Below are positions 26,929 through 35,839 of a stretch of DNA of 35,839 bases, one piece after another. The notes under the pieces are model-generated. The model was not told the DNA's origin. It made no database searches and worked only from the letters and a program-made list of their open reading frames with translations. The position numbers were made by a program, and so were the translations under genes. Source of the stretch: an uncultured SAR116 cluster alpha proteobacterium (GTDB lineage: Bacteria > Pseudomonadota > Alphaproteobacteria > Puniceispirillales > Marisalimonadaceae). The first letter of the stretch is position 1. Each line of letters starts with the position of its first letter. The stretch spans positions 1 through 35,839 of the forward strand of contig CACNFD010000017.1 in NCBI GenBank assembly GCA_902619615.1, in the 5' to 3' direction.

Positions 26929-27753
26929 CTACGTTTTGATAATTTTATCTAATTCTATCAACCTAGCTAATAAAGGTTCAAGTTCAGACATTTTTAACAT
27001 ATTTGGGCCATCACTTGGAGCTTTGTCAGGATTTTCATGAACTTCAATAAACAAACCTGATATTCCAACTGACACTGCAGCTCTAGATAATGTTGGAACA
27101 AACTCTCTTTGACCTCCTGATGAAAGACCTAATCCACCAGGTTGCTGAACAGAATGAGTTGCGTCAAAAACAATTGGATATCCAAAACTAGACATTTGTG
27201 GAAGTGCGCGCATATCAGTAACTAAGGTGTTATAACCAAATGACGTACCTCTTTCCGTAAGTAAAATTTGATCATTTCCATTATTTAAAATCTTGTCTAA
27301 TACATTTTTCATATCCCAAGGGGCTAAAAATTGTCCTTTTTTAACATTTATTACCTTTTTAGTATTAGCAGCAGCAATTAATAAATCAGTTTGCCTACAT
27401 AAAAAAGCAGGTATTTGAATAATATCAACAATTTCTTCAATATCTTTACATTGATGTGTTTCATGAACATCTGTTAATATTGGTAAATTAAAGCTTTTTT
27501 TTACATCAGATAAAATACTTAAACCCTTTTCAAGACCCACTCCCCTAAAAGAGTTTGTGCTAGTTCTATTCGCTTTATCAAAAGATGATTTATAAACAAA
27601 ATTTATATTTAATTTTTTACATATATCTTTAATCATACCAGCATGGTTAATTGCGTGTTCTTTGCTTTCAATAGAACAAGGTCCAGCAATTAAAAATAAA
27701 GGAAGTTCATTAGATACTTTAAAATTTAATATTTCAACAATGTTTTGTGTCAT
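26929..27753 (-). CDS. kdsA: 3-deoxy-D-manno-octulosonate-8-phosphate synthase
   Basis: Joins phosphoenolpyruvate and arabinose-5-phosphate to make Kdo8P for lipopolysaccharide, so the cell has or had a Gram-negative outer membrane. The 274 residues include [41 protein letters not shown] and [11 protein letters not shown], all substrate-binding segments. A cysteine follows AGP, and Cys-His-Glu-Asp positions typical of metal-dependent forms may be present, but I cannot settle metal dependence. It lies between pyrG and eno; enolase makes its phosphoenolpyruvate substrate. Confidence 0.97.
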   Translation of the reverse strand: MTQNIVEILNFKVSNELPLFLIAGPCSIESKEHAINHAGMIKDICKKLNINFVYKSSFDKANRTSTNSFRGVGLEKGLSILSDVKKSFNLPILTDVHETHQCKDIEEIVDIIQIPAFLCRQTDLLIAAANTKKVINVKKGQFLAPWDMKNVLDKILNNGNDQILLTERGTSFGYNTLVTDMRALPQMSSFGYPIVFDATHSVQQPGGLGLSSGGQREFVPTLSRAAVSVGISGLFIEVHENPDKAPSDGPNMLKMSELEPLLARLIELDKIIKT

Positions 27754-27779
27754 TTAATAAAATACCAAAAAATTTAACA

Positions 27780-29426
<1,647 letters not shown>

Positions 29427-29446
29427 TCATAAGCCTAATAGTACTG

Positions 29447-29758
29447 TTAATTTCCAAGAGGAACGGAAGGCTCCTTATCTGAACTACTTTCAATTGTTTT
29501 ATTAACCTCAGTCGCAATAGATTTAGAATCTTGAGAGGATAATAATGCTAAAATGATCGAAGTTAAGAAAAAACATCCACCTAAGAAAGCTGTTAGTTTA
29601 GTCATAAAATTTGCAGTACCTCTGGCAGTCATAAAACCTCCACCTGCATTACCAGAACCACCAATACCTAGTCCTCCACCTTCACTTTTCTGCAATAAAA
29701 CAGCGCATATAATACAAATAGCTAAAACAACATGTATTACTAATATGAATGTAATCAT
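29447..29758 (-). CDS. secG: Preprotein translocase subunit SecG
   Basis: The small non-essential subunit of the SecYEG channel. The 103 residues have two membrane segments (about 1-20 and 52-70) separated by the family's glycine-rich loop: LLQKSEGGGLGIGGSGN, then the TARGTANFMTKLTAFLGG block. The C-terminal 30 residues are polar and poorly conserved. Location between tpiA and pyrG is the same as in many proteobacteria. Confidence 0.94.
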   Translation of the reverse strand: MITFILVIHVVLAICIICAVLLQKSEGGGLGIGGSGNAGGGFMTARGTANFMTKLTAFLGGCFFLTSIILALLSSQDSKSIATEVNKTIESSSDKEPSVPLGN

Positions 29759-29775
29759 TGGATATCCTATCTCTG

Positions 29776-30513
29776 TCAGAATTTATCTAAATGTTTAACT
29801 GCTGCTGAGTAAATTGCAAGAAAATCTTTTACATTAAGACTGGAACCACCTACCAAAACACCATCAACATTAACTATATTCAAAATATTATTTATATTCT
29901 CTGGATTAACAGATCCTCCATAAAGAACTTTTACTTTCTTATTTGTTTTTTTAGAGATAAATTTTTTTATGTGTTGATGCATTTCCTCAATTACATTTAC
30001 GCTAGGGATTTTTCCTGTTCCAATTGACCATATTGGCTCGTAAGCTATCAATAAATTTTCAAAATTATCCGGTAAAGACTCAAGTAATTGTTTCTCAACA
30101 AACTTAAAAGCACTACCTTTTTGATGATCAATTAAATTTTCTCCAACACACAAAATCACTTTTAAATTACTATTTATTGCGGATTGAGCTCGTAATTTTA
30201 TTTCATCATTAATTTCATTATTTAGAATTCTTCTTTCTGAATGACCAATAATTACATATTTACATCCAGTGTCTTTTAAAAATAATGGTGAAACTTCTCC
30301 CGTGTAAGCGCCAGATTTCTTATAATGACAATTTTGTCCCCCAACTGATATTGGCAATTTAGAGATGAGACTATTTAAATAATCTATGTAAGTCATTGGA
30401 GGAAAAATACAAGCTTCAACCTTACTAGAAAATTTGAAATTATTTAAATGCTTAGAAAATTCAAATATCGAATTTTTATCTAAATTCATTTTCCAATTAG
30501 CTGCTACAAACAT
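29776..30513 (-). CDS. tpiA: Triosephosphate isomerase
   Basis: Interconverts glyceraldehyde-3-phosphate and dihydroxyacetone phosphate. The 245-residue barrel has Lys8 in AANWKMN, the catalytic His91 in IGHSERR, Glu159 in AYEPIWSIGTGK and the phosphate-binding YGGSV and GVLVGGSSL. It is the most upstream gene of the twelve-gene run that includes enolase and pyruvate dehydrogenase, giving three central-carbon steps on one strand. It diverges from ppiD across 115 bases. Confidence 0.97.
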   Translation of the reverse strand: MFVAANWKMNLDKNSIFEFSKHLNNFKFSSKVEACIFPPMTYIDYLNSLISKLPISVGGQNCHYKKSGAYTGEVSPLFLKDTGCKYVIIGHSERRILNNEINDEIKLRAQSAINSNLKVILCVGENLIDHQKGSAFKFVEKQLLESLPDNFENLLIAYEPIWSIGTGKIPSVNVIEEMHQHIKKFISKKTNKKVKVLYGGSVNPENINNILNIVNVDGVLVGGSSLNVKDFLAIYSAAVKHLDKF

Positions 30514-30545
30514 AAAATTAATCCTATTATGTTATGAATTTAATA

Positions 30546-30608
30546 AATTTAAAAAAATTAAGTTATTTATAATTTATTTTAAATAGTATATTAATTTAAA
30601 AAAATTAA
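30546..30608. repeat. 16-base direct repeat in the tpiA-ppiD divergent region
   Basis: The word AATTTAAAAAAATTAA occurs at 30546-30561 and again at 30593-30608, 47 bases apart start to start. The rest of this 115-base gap is almost pure A/T with no convincing promoter pair, no tRNA and no hairpin terminator. The repeat may be a chance result of composition or a bending element in a bidirectional promoter. Confidence 0.4.
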
Positions 30609-30628
30609 CAATTATACTAGGTAATAAA

Positions 30629-32494
30629 ATGTTGAGAGCACTTCGTAATCAAACAAAATCAATATTTTTCAAATTTTTTCTTTTTTTACTCATTTGCGGG
30701 TTTGCATTATGGGGTGTAGGAGATTTAACAGGAGGTTATAAAGGAAAAGACATTTTAAGTGTTGAAAGCCAAAATGTGACTGTTGAAGAAGTGTTAAATG
30801 AAATCAATAGAGCAAGATATTTATTACCCAACAGACCAAGCTTTGAGGATGCAATAAAAAAAGGTATTCACAAAAATATTTTAAATAAGTTTGAACAAGA
30901 AATTTTAATAAATGCGGAAGCAAAAAATTTAAGTTTAAATGTACCTTTATCTCAACAAATGAAGGTAATAAAAAATGAGAAAGCTTTCAAAGATCCTCTT
31001 GGTAAATTTTCACAAAATAAATTTACACAATCCTTGCAAAATTTAGGTTTGTCAGAAGGAAAATATATAGAAATGATTAAGACTGAAAAAAATTTTAAAC
31101 AAATATCTATGCCATTTATGTCAAACGATTATTACAATGAAAAAATAATTAAAAAATTCATGGATTGGCAAAATGAAATAAGAGATATTGAATATGAAAC
31201 ATTTAAGATTATTGATAAAAATGAAATTGAAAAACCTTCAGATAAAATCTTAAAATCCTATTATGAAAAAAATATAAAACCTTATCAAACACCTGTTACT
31301 AGAAATATAAATTATATTGAGATAAAGCCTTCTTTTTTTGAAAGCCAAGTAGTTCTAAATAAAGAACAAATAGATGAAAAGTATGAAATTGAAAAATCTA
31401 ACTATACAAAAGAGGAAACAAGAGAAATTCTTCAAATAACAACTCAAGATCAGATTAAAGCAAATAAATTTTTGGAATCAATTACAAAAGGTAAAAGCTT
31501 TGAAGAACTTGCAAAAAGAATATTCAAATTATCTAAAGAAGATATTAATATTGGCTATACCAAAAAGTCTGATCTTCCTATCGAAAGTGCAGATTTAATT
31601 TTTAAGTCTAAATTAAATGAAATATTAGGACCAATTAAAACTAAATTTGGATTGAGTATTTATAAGGTTGTCAATATTACACCAAAAAAACAAATAAAGC
31701 ATGAAGAAGTCATTAAAGATGTTACGAAAAAATTAACAAAAGAATTGTCTGTAGAAATACTTTTTGAAAAACTTGATGAGATAGAAGATTTAATTGCAGA
31801 AGGTAATACAATTGATGAAATTTCTAAATCTAAAATTTTAAAAGAAAAAGTTGTAGTAAAAAAAATTAATAATATTTCCAAGCAAGGTTTAATTTATTCA
31901 TATGATAAAGAAGTGATTTTTCTAAATAAAAATGAAATTTTTTTAAAAAATATATGGAACACTGATATCAATGAATTAAGCGAAATTTTTAATTCAAATG
32001 ATGATACATACTACTTAATACAAGTTGTTAAAGAAAATAATCAAGAAACACCTAACTTTAGTTTAGTTAAAAATAAAGTTTATAATAATTGGTTGGAAAA
32101 TGAATTAATTTTAAAAACTAAAGAAAGAGCTAATGAATCAATTCTTTCAAAAAACAATAACCTACCATCTAGAAAAACTATTAAAAGAACAGATAAAAAT
32201 TTTGAAAATATTAATGACCCAAATTTAATAAATAAAATATTTGAAATTAAGAATAATGAAATTCAACTAATTAACTCAAAAGCAACTATATTAGCTGTAA
32301 GAATTAAAAACTCTAGAACTGATAATTATACTTTTAATAATGATATATATGATGATTTAAATATTAGTTTTTCAAAAAGCTTCTTTAATGATTTTTCAAA
32401 TATTTATTTAAAAGAGCTAGCTTTAAAACATAAATTAAAAAGAAACTATAAAGAACTAGATAATTATATTTTTAAATCAGAAGTTACTAATTAG
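30629..32494 (+). CDS. ppiD: PpiD/SurA-type periplasmic peptidyl-prolyl isomerase/chaperone
   Basis: A 621-residue membrane-anchored chaperone acting on proteins leaving the Sec channel. It has a short basic start, one membrane anchor (about residues 12-30, ending LWGVGDLTGG), a SurA-like N-terminal helical region, a parvulin domain around residues 265-350 (EILQITTQDQIKANKFLESI to KTKFGLSIYKVVNITP) and a long lysine/asparagine-rich C-terminus. The anchor block and overall plan match alphaproteobacterial PpiD. Catalytic competence of the parvulin domain cannot be judged by eye, and many PpiD proteins are inactive isomerases. It overlaps the merR-like stop by four bases. Confidence 0.9.
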   Translation: MLRALRNQTKSIFFKFFLFLLICGFALWGVGDLTGGYKGKDILSVESQNVTVEEVLNEINRARYLLPNRPSFEDAIKKGIHKNILNKFEQEILINAEAKNLSLNVPLSQQMKVIKNEKAFKDPLGKFSQNKFTQSLQNLGLSEGKYIEMIKTEKNFKQISMPFMSNDYYNEKIIKKFMDWQNEIRDIEYETFKIIDKNEIEKPSDKILKSYYEKNIKPYQTPVTRNINYIEIKPSFFESQVVLNKEQIDEKYEIEKSNYTKEETREILQITTQDQIKANKFLESITKGKSFEELAKRIFKLSKEDINIGYTKKSDLPIESADLIFKSKLNEILGPIKTKFGLSIYKVVNITPKKQIKHEEVIKDVTKKLTKELSVEILFEKLDEIEDLIAEGNTIDEISKSKILKEKVVVKKINNISKQGLIYSYDKEVIFLNKNEIFLKNIWNTDINELSEIFNSNDDTYYLIQVVKENNQETPNFSLVKNKVYNNWLENELILKTKERANESILSKNNNLPSRKTIKRTDKNFENINDPNLINKIFEIKNNEIQLINSKATILAVRIKNSRTDNYTFNNDIYDDLNISFSKSFFNDFSNIYLKELALKHKLKRNYKELDNYIFKSEVTN

Positions 32495-32832
32495 ACTAAA
32501 TTTTTTTTAATAATACTTGAACCTTGTTTCATTAAATTTAAGGCCTTATTTAAATTCAATATAATTGTATTATCATTTAAAGAAGATTTTTCTTTACTTT
32601 TTTTTTCAATAAAATTTACCGCACCCTTGATAGTGAAACCTTCGTCATAAAGTAATTTTTTAATCATTAATAAATACTGAACATCTTTCGAAGAATAATA
32701 ACGTCTACCACTCAAACTTTTTTTGGGTTTAATTGTATTAAATTTTTTTTCCCAAAATCTTAACACATGAGATTGAACTCCTATAATTTTTGCAGTTTTG
32801 GATATTGTAAAAAAAGAATTATCATCAAACAT
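32491..32832 (-). CDS. MerR-family transcriptional regulator
   Basis: A 113-residue regulator with an N-terminal winged helix: FFTISKTAKIIGVQSHVLRFWEKKF (about 6-30) is the MerR helix-turn-helix and GRRYYSSKDVQYLLMIKKLL (42-61) the wing and following helices. There is no metal-binding cysteine pair or long effector domain. The gene lies six bases after ihfA, a linkage common in alphaproteobacteria, where its target is not known to me. Confidence 0.9.
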   Translation of the reverse strand: MFDDNSFFTISKTAKIIGVQSHVLRFWEKKFNTIKPKKSLSGRRYYSSKDVQYLLMIKKLLYDEGFTIKGAVNFIEKKSKEKSSLNDNTIILNLNKALNLMKQGSSIIKKNLV

Positions 32833-32838
32833 ATTAAG

Positions 32839-33123
32839 TTACTTAAAGTATGATTTCAATACATTCGAAGAACTAAAGGTTACAACGTTTCTCTCATTTA
32901 TTGGGACCTCAATACCAGTTTTAGGATTTCTTCCAATTCTAGTTTTTTTATGTCTTACTGAAAATGTTCCAAAAGAAGAAATTTTAACATCATATCCTTT
33001 TTCAAGTTCACTTAAAATAAACTCAAAAATTTCTTCAATCATAGTAGAAGACTCAGTTAATGATATGCCTACATTATCACTAATTGCTTCAATAATATCA
33101 TTTCTTGTCCAAGTCTTTTTCAT
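32839..33123 (-). CDS. ihfA: Integration host factor subunit alpha
   Basis: A 94-residue DNA-bending protein of the HU/IHF family. The beta-arm segment IGRNPKTGIEVPINERNVVTF contains the intercalating Pro67, and KISSFGTFSVR is the saddle strand. The IHF alpha label rather than HU rests on its length, the N-terminal TRNDIIEAI and the position next to a MerR gene and fabH. IHF classically assists sigma-54 promoters, which is relevant because the NtrC here appears unable to use sigma-54. Its beta partner is not in the window. Confidence 0.92.
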   Translation of the reverse strand: MKKTWTRNDIIEAISDNVGISLTESSTMIEEIFEFILSELEKGYDVKISSFGTFSVRHKKTRIGRNPKTGIEVPINERNVVTFSSSNVLKSYFK

Positions 33124-33164
33124 TATTTTATATTAATACAATTTTAATAAGTTAAAAGTTTTTT

Positions 33165-34157
33165 TTAAAAAATTTTTGGTTTACCGATTCTTAAAATAGA
33201 TGCTCCCCAACTTAAACCACCCCCAATTGCGTGAATGCCAATTAGATGACCATTTAAAATTTTCTTTGACTTTATAGCATCATCTAAAGCTAATGGAATA
33301 GATGCAGCAGAAGTATTGCCATGATCTTTTACAGTAGAAATAATTTTATTAAAATCAATTTTCATCTTGTCTGCAACAGCTAGAATTATTCTTTGGTTTG
33401 CTTGATGTGGTACTAACCAATCTATTTCATTAATATTTTTATTTGAAGCTTCAAGTGCTTCATAAAGAGATGATGAAAGCTTTTCTACAGCATGTTTAAA
33501 AACTTCTTTACCTATCATCTCAATAAATCCTGTTTTTTGATTACTAGACACTCCTCCATTAGTCTTTAACAAATCATAAAATTGGCCATCTGAATGTATA
33601 ACATTTGATAAAACCCCCCAATCATCATGTTTTTTATCAGTATTTACAATTTTTTGGAGAATAATTGCACCAGCACCATCTCCAAATAAAACTGATGTAG
33701 ATCTGTCATCCCAGTCTAGTAATTTGGACATTGAATCAGCACCAATGACCAAACAATTTTTGTAAATACCTTCCGACATCATTGACTTAGCCACCGATAG
33801 TGCAAATACAAATCCAGCACATACAGCTTGAACGTCAAAAGAAACTGCATTAATACCTAATTTTTTTTGCACCAAGGTAGCTGTAGATGGGAAAGTGTTA
33901 TCTGGTGTAGTTGTAGCAACAATAATTAAATCAATTTCATTTTTTAAAATTTTTGCATTTTCAATTGCTTTATTGGCCGCAAAAAAAGCCATATCAGATG
34001 TGGTCTCGTTATCTGACACAAAATTTCGATTTTTGATACCTGATCTCTTTGCAATCCATTCATCAGAAGTATCAACAAATTTTGTAATACTTTCATTTGA
34101 ATATTGATTTATTGGTAAATAAGAGCCAACACCAGTTAATAGTATTTTACACGAAAT
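33165..34157 (-). CDS. fabH: 3-oxoacyl-ACP synthase III, likely ATT start
   Basis: FabH condenses acetyl-CoA with malonyl-ACP to begin fatty-acid synthesis. With the start proposed here the protein has 330 residues, the normal length, and catalytic Cys113 (AVCAGF), His in PHQANQR and Asn in DHGNTSAA fall at the expected positions. The only usual start in frame is a GTG at 34019, which would delete 46 residues including the conserved LTGVGSYLP strand and SDEWIAKRSGI. The frame upstream of that is open and there is no in-frame ATG, GTG or TTG before the plsX stop. An ATT at 34157-34155 lies eight bases after a perfect AGGAG, so I take it as the start. A base-call error is the main alternative. 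Confidence 0.9.
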   Translation of the reverse strand: MSCKILLTGVGSYLPINQYSNESITKFVDTSDEWIAKRSGIKNRNFVSDNETTSDMAFFAANKAIENAKILKNEIDLIIVATTTPDNTFPSTATLVQKKLGINAVSFDVQAVCAGFVFALSVAKSMMSEGIYKNCLVIGADSMSKLLDWDDRSTSVLFGDGAGAIILQKIVNTDKKHDDWGVLSNVIHSDGQFYDLLKTNGGVSSNQKTGFIEMIGKEVFKHAVEKLSSSLYEALEASNKNINEIDWLVPHQANQRIILAVADKMKIDFNKIISTVKDHGNTSAASIPLALDDAIKSKKILNGHLIGIHAIGGGLSWGASILRIGKPKIF

Positions 34158-34165
34158 TTTTAAAT

Positions 34166-34170
34166 CTCCT
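34166..34170 (-). promoter_or_regulatory. Ribosome binding site that fixes the fabH start
   Basis: AGGAG on the minus strand, eight bases before the ATT codon at 34157-34155. It is the best ribosome site in this gap and is too far from the GTG at 34019 to serve it. It starts 13 bases after the plsX stop codon. Confidence 0.7.
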
Positions 34171-34183
34171 AAAAATATTGCAT

Positions 34184-35203
34184 TTATAGACTATACTCAA
34201 TTTTATTTATTTTATTTTTTAAATCAGAAATAAAATTGTATCTTACCATATCTACTGCAACTCCAATAGCATTTGCAAAACCAAAAGCGTCTGTACCTCC
34301 ATGACTTTTTACTGCAATACCGTTAAGTCCTAAAAACACAGCACCATTATATTTTCTTGGGTCCATTTGTAATCTGAAATTATTAATTGCTTTTTTTGCA
34401 AAGAAATAACCAATTTTAGAACTCAAAGAGCTTGTGAGCGCTTGTTTTAAATATGAAGTTACCAATAAAGCTGTGCCTTCAGCTGTTTTTAATGAAACAT
34501 TACCACTAAAGCCATCTGCTATAACAACATCAGAGTATCCCTGTGCAATTTTATCTCCTTCAATAAAACCTCTATAATTTATTTGATTTTTTAAACTATA
34601 TAAGATTTGAGAAGCTTCTTTTATATAATCAAGACCTTTCTGCTCTTCTTCTCCAATATTTAAAAGCGAAATTGAAGGATTTTTTATGCCCATAACAATA
34701 TTAGCAAAGGCTTGCCCCATTATGGCAAATTGAACTAAATTCTGCGCATCACATTCAATGTTAGCACCTAAATCTAACATACAACTTTCACCAACTATAG
34801 TAGGGAAATATGCAGCTATAGCAGGTCTAGTAATTCCATCCATTGGTCTAAGAATCAGCTTAGTCATAGCCATTAAAGCGCCAGTATTTCCTGCAGAAAC
34901 TAAAGCATCAGCTTTACCAGATTTGACTAATTGAATAGCCATTGACATAGATGAATTTTTACCTTTTCTAAGAGCAACGCTAGGCTTTTCATTAGCACCA
35001 ACAATTTCATTTGTATGAATGATATTTGAGTTTTTTAGAATTTCAAATGAGCTTATTAATGGACTAACTTTTTCTTTATCTCCAAAAAAAGAAAAAATTA
35101 AATTTGGGTACCTTATTTTTGACTGCGCTGCTCCTTCAACAACTATTTCAGGAGCATTATCACCACCCATAGCATCTAATGATAAGTGTATTGATTGTGC
35201 CAA
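34184..35203 (-). CDS. plsX: Phosphate acyltransferase PlsX
   Basis: Makes acyl-phosphate from acyl-ACP, the first dedicated step toward phosphatidic acid through PlsY. The 339 residues start with the LSLDAMGGDNAP signature (8-19) and continue with KPSVALRKGKNSSM, SAGNTGALMA, the CMLDLGAN block, GFIEGDKIAQG and the ADGFSGNVSLKTAEG motif. The start is TTG, with GGAG five bases before it; the nearby ATG is out of frame. fabH follows after 26 bases. In relatives a DUF177/YceD gene, sometimes with rpmF, lies just upstream; it is absent here. Confidence 0.96.
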   Translation of the reverse strand: MAQSIHLSLDAMGGDNAPEIVVEGAAQSKIRYPNLIFSFFGDKEKVSPLISSFEILKNSNIIHTNEIVGANEKPSVALRKGKNSSMSMAIQLVKSGKADALVSAGNTGALMAMTKLILRPMDGITRPAIAAYFPTIVGESCMLDLGANIECDAQNLVQFAIMGQAFANIVMGIKNPSISLLNIGEEEQKGLDYIKEASQILYSLKNQINYRGFIEGDKIAQGYSDVVIADGFSGNVSLKTAEGTALLVTSYLKQALTSSLSSKIGYFFAKKAINNFRLQMDPRKYNGAVFLGLNGIAVKSHGGTDAFGFANAIGVAVDMVRYNFISDLKNKINKIEYSL

Positions 35204-35233
35204 AATAACTCCATTTAAATTTATTTAAACTTC

Positions 35234-35261
35234 ATAATATAAAACAGTAAACTATTAACAA
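35234..35261 (-). promoter_or_regulatory. Candidate promoter for plsX-fabH-ihfA-merR
   Basis: On the minus strand TTGTTA (35261-35256) and TATTAT (35239-35234) are separated by sixteen bases, about thirty bases before the plsX TTG start and its GGAG. This is the best-formed promoter-like pair I found in the window. The remaining 100-base gap shows no gene. Chance matches are common at this base composition. Confidence 0.45.
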
Positions 35262-35303
35262 TAACGTTTGATTAATGCAAATTAATAAATTAAAGAAATT
35301 TTT

Positions 35304-35810
35304 TTAATTGAAAAATTCATCCACCTTGGGAAAATTAAAATTGTTTGACAAAAAATAATCTAATTTTTTTTTTTCAAATTTAGATATACATTTTATACAA
35401 TAATTTGCTAATAATTTTGGTTCGTTATTAAATTCAGTGACATTTCTGTAAACATTTTTAATGATGTGTTCTTCTAACTTTATAAAATTATTGCTTTCAA
35501 AACAATTACAATAAGCCTTTTGACGACCCATAAAAGAATTTATCATATTCTTGATCTTAATGTGCACTCCAGCATCACCTGCACCTAATTCTCTTAGACT
35601 TAAATCTAAATCTAAAAAAATTTTGTCAAACAAGATTTGTGATAACTCAATTCCTTTTTTATCTGACCTTGTAAGAGAAAATATAAGTATTATAGAAAAT
35701 AAAGTTAAAAGATCATACCGTCCATCTAATGTGTCTGGAACTTTCAACTTATTGTAAAAAACTTTATGTCTAGAAACATCAACTATTTTTTGATAATATG
35801 TATCTATCAA
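35304..35810 (-). CDS. Ubiquinol-cytochrome c chaperone family protein
   Basis: A protein of 168 residues related to mitochondrial Cbp3/UQCC1, which assists assembly of the cytochrome bc1 complex. The diagnostic segments are LKVPDTLDGRYDLLTLFSIIL near 22-42 and LRELGAGDAGVHIKIKNMINSFMGRQKAY near 72-100. Several cysteines in the C-terminal part (CNCFE, YCIKCI) are notable and could bind a metal, but this is not established. The start is taken as the TTG at 35810; the frame is closed by a TAA about fifteen bases further upstream, so little could be added. The region beyond is at the window edge. Confidence 0.88.
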   Translation of the reverse strand: MIDTYYQKIVDVSRHKVFYNKLKVPDTLDGRYDLLTLFSIILIFSLTRSDKKGIELSQILFDKIFLDLDLSLRELGAGDAGVHIKIKNMINSFMGRQKAYCNCFESNNFIKLEEHIIKNVYRNVTEFNNEPKLLANYCIKCISKFEKKKLDYFLSNNFNFPKVDEFFN

Positions 35811-35839
35811 ATTTCTTTTTTGGTATTTAGTAATTATAT

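Noticed and set aside
33165-34019. fabH starting at the GTG at 34019
   Set aside because: It would remove 46 residues that are conserved in FabH and encoded in the same frame just upstream; the ATT with AGGAG explains the data better.

Overview
The window looks like a contiguous chromosomal segment of an AT-rich, streamlined alphaproteobacterium, probably free-living and marine (inference). Gene order argues for Alphaproteobacteria: mfd-sdhE // recG; ntrB-ntrC-ntrY-ntrX-trkA-dat-hflX; ispDF-pgpA-pncC; coq10-lipA-lpd-pdhC-pdhB-pdhA-ftsB-eno-kdsA-pyrG-secG-tpiA // ppiD; and uqcC-like chaperone-plsX-fabH-ihfA-merR. A pyruvate dehydrogenase E1 beta with its own lipoyl domain and a fused IspDF also fit that class. 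Gene density is extreme: no gene-free stretch exceeds about 125 bases, many neighbours are within 30 bases or overlap, and all four convergent gene pairs abut or overlap. I see no tRNA, rRNA, CRISPR array, insertion sequence, prophage or attachment site.

Layout. 1-1327 (minus): N-terminal third of Mfd, cut by the window edge, and SdhE. 1390-3516 (plus): RecG. 3520-4164 (minus): DUF502 membrane protein. 4239-5829 (plus): MazG and a YdfG-type dehydrogenase. 5826-16437 (minus): inositol-monophosphatase-family enzyme, HflX, D-amino-acid aminotransferase, TrkA, NtrX, NtrY, NtrC, NtrB. 16563-18753 (plus): IspDF, PgpA, PncC. 18757-30513 (minus): a twelve-gene run from TpiA down to the Coq10-like protein, carrying glycolytic enzymes, CTP and Kdo8P synthases, SecG, FtsB, the whole pyruvate dehydrogenase complex and lipoyl synthase. 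30629-32494 (plus): PpiD-like chaperone. 32491-35810 (minus): MerR-type regulator, IHF alpha, FabH, PlsX and the cytochrome bc1 assembly chaperone.

The genes form functional blocks. PdhA/B/C and Lpd need lipoate, and LipA, which makes it, is the next gene. PlsX and FabH start phospholipid and fatty-acid synthesis. NtrBC and NtrYX are two stacked two-component systems followed directly by TrkA.

I found no new defence or mobile system. The strongest unusual signals are: NtrC keeps its receiver and DNA-binding domains but has lost the sigma-54-contacting GAFTGA loop and the Walker B acidic pair; fabH has no ATG/GTG/TTG start in the right place and appears to use ATT after a perfect AGGAG; and hfq is missing from its usual place between dat and hflX, as are dusB next to ntrB and the DUF177 gene next to plsX. 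Non-ATG (mostly TTG) starts are frequent at both ends of the window.
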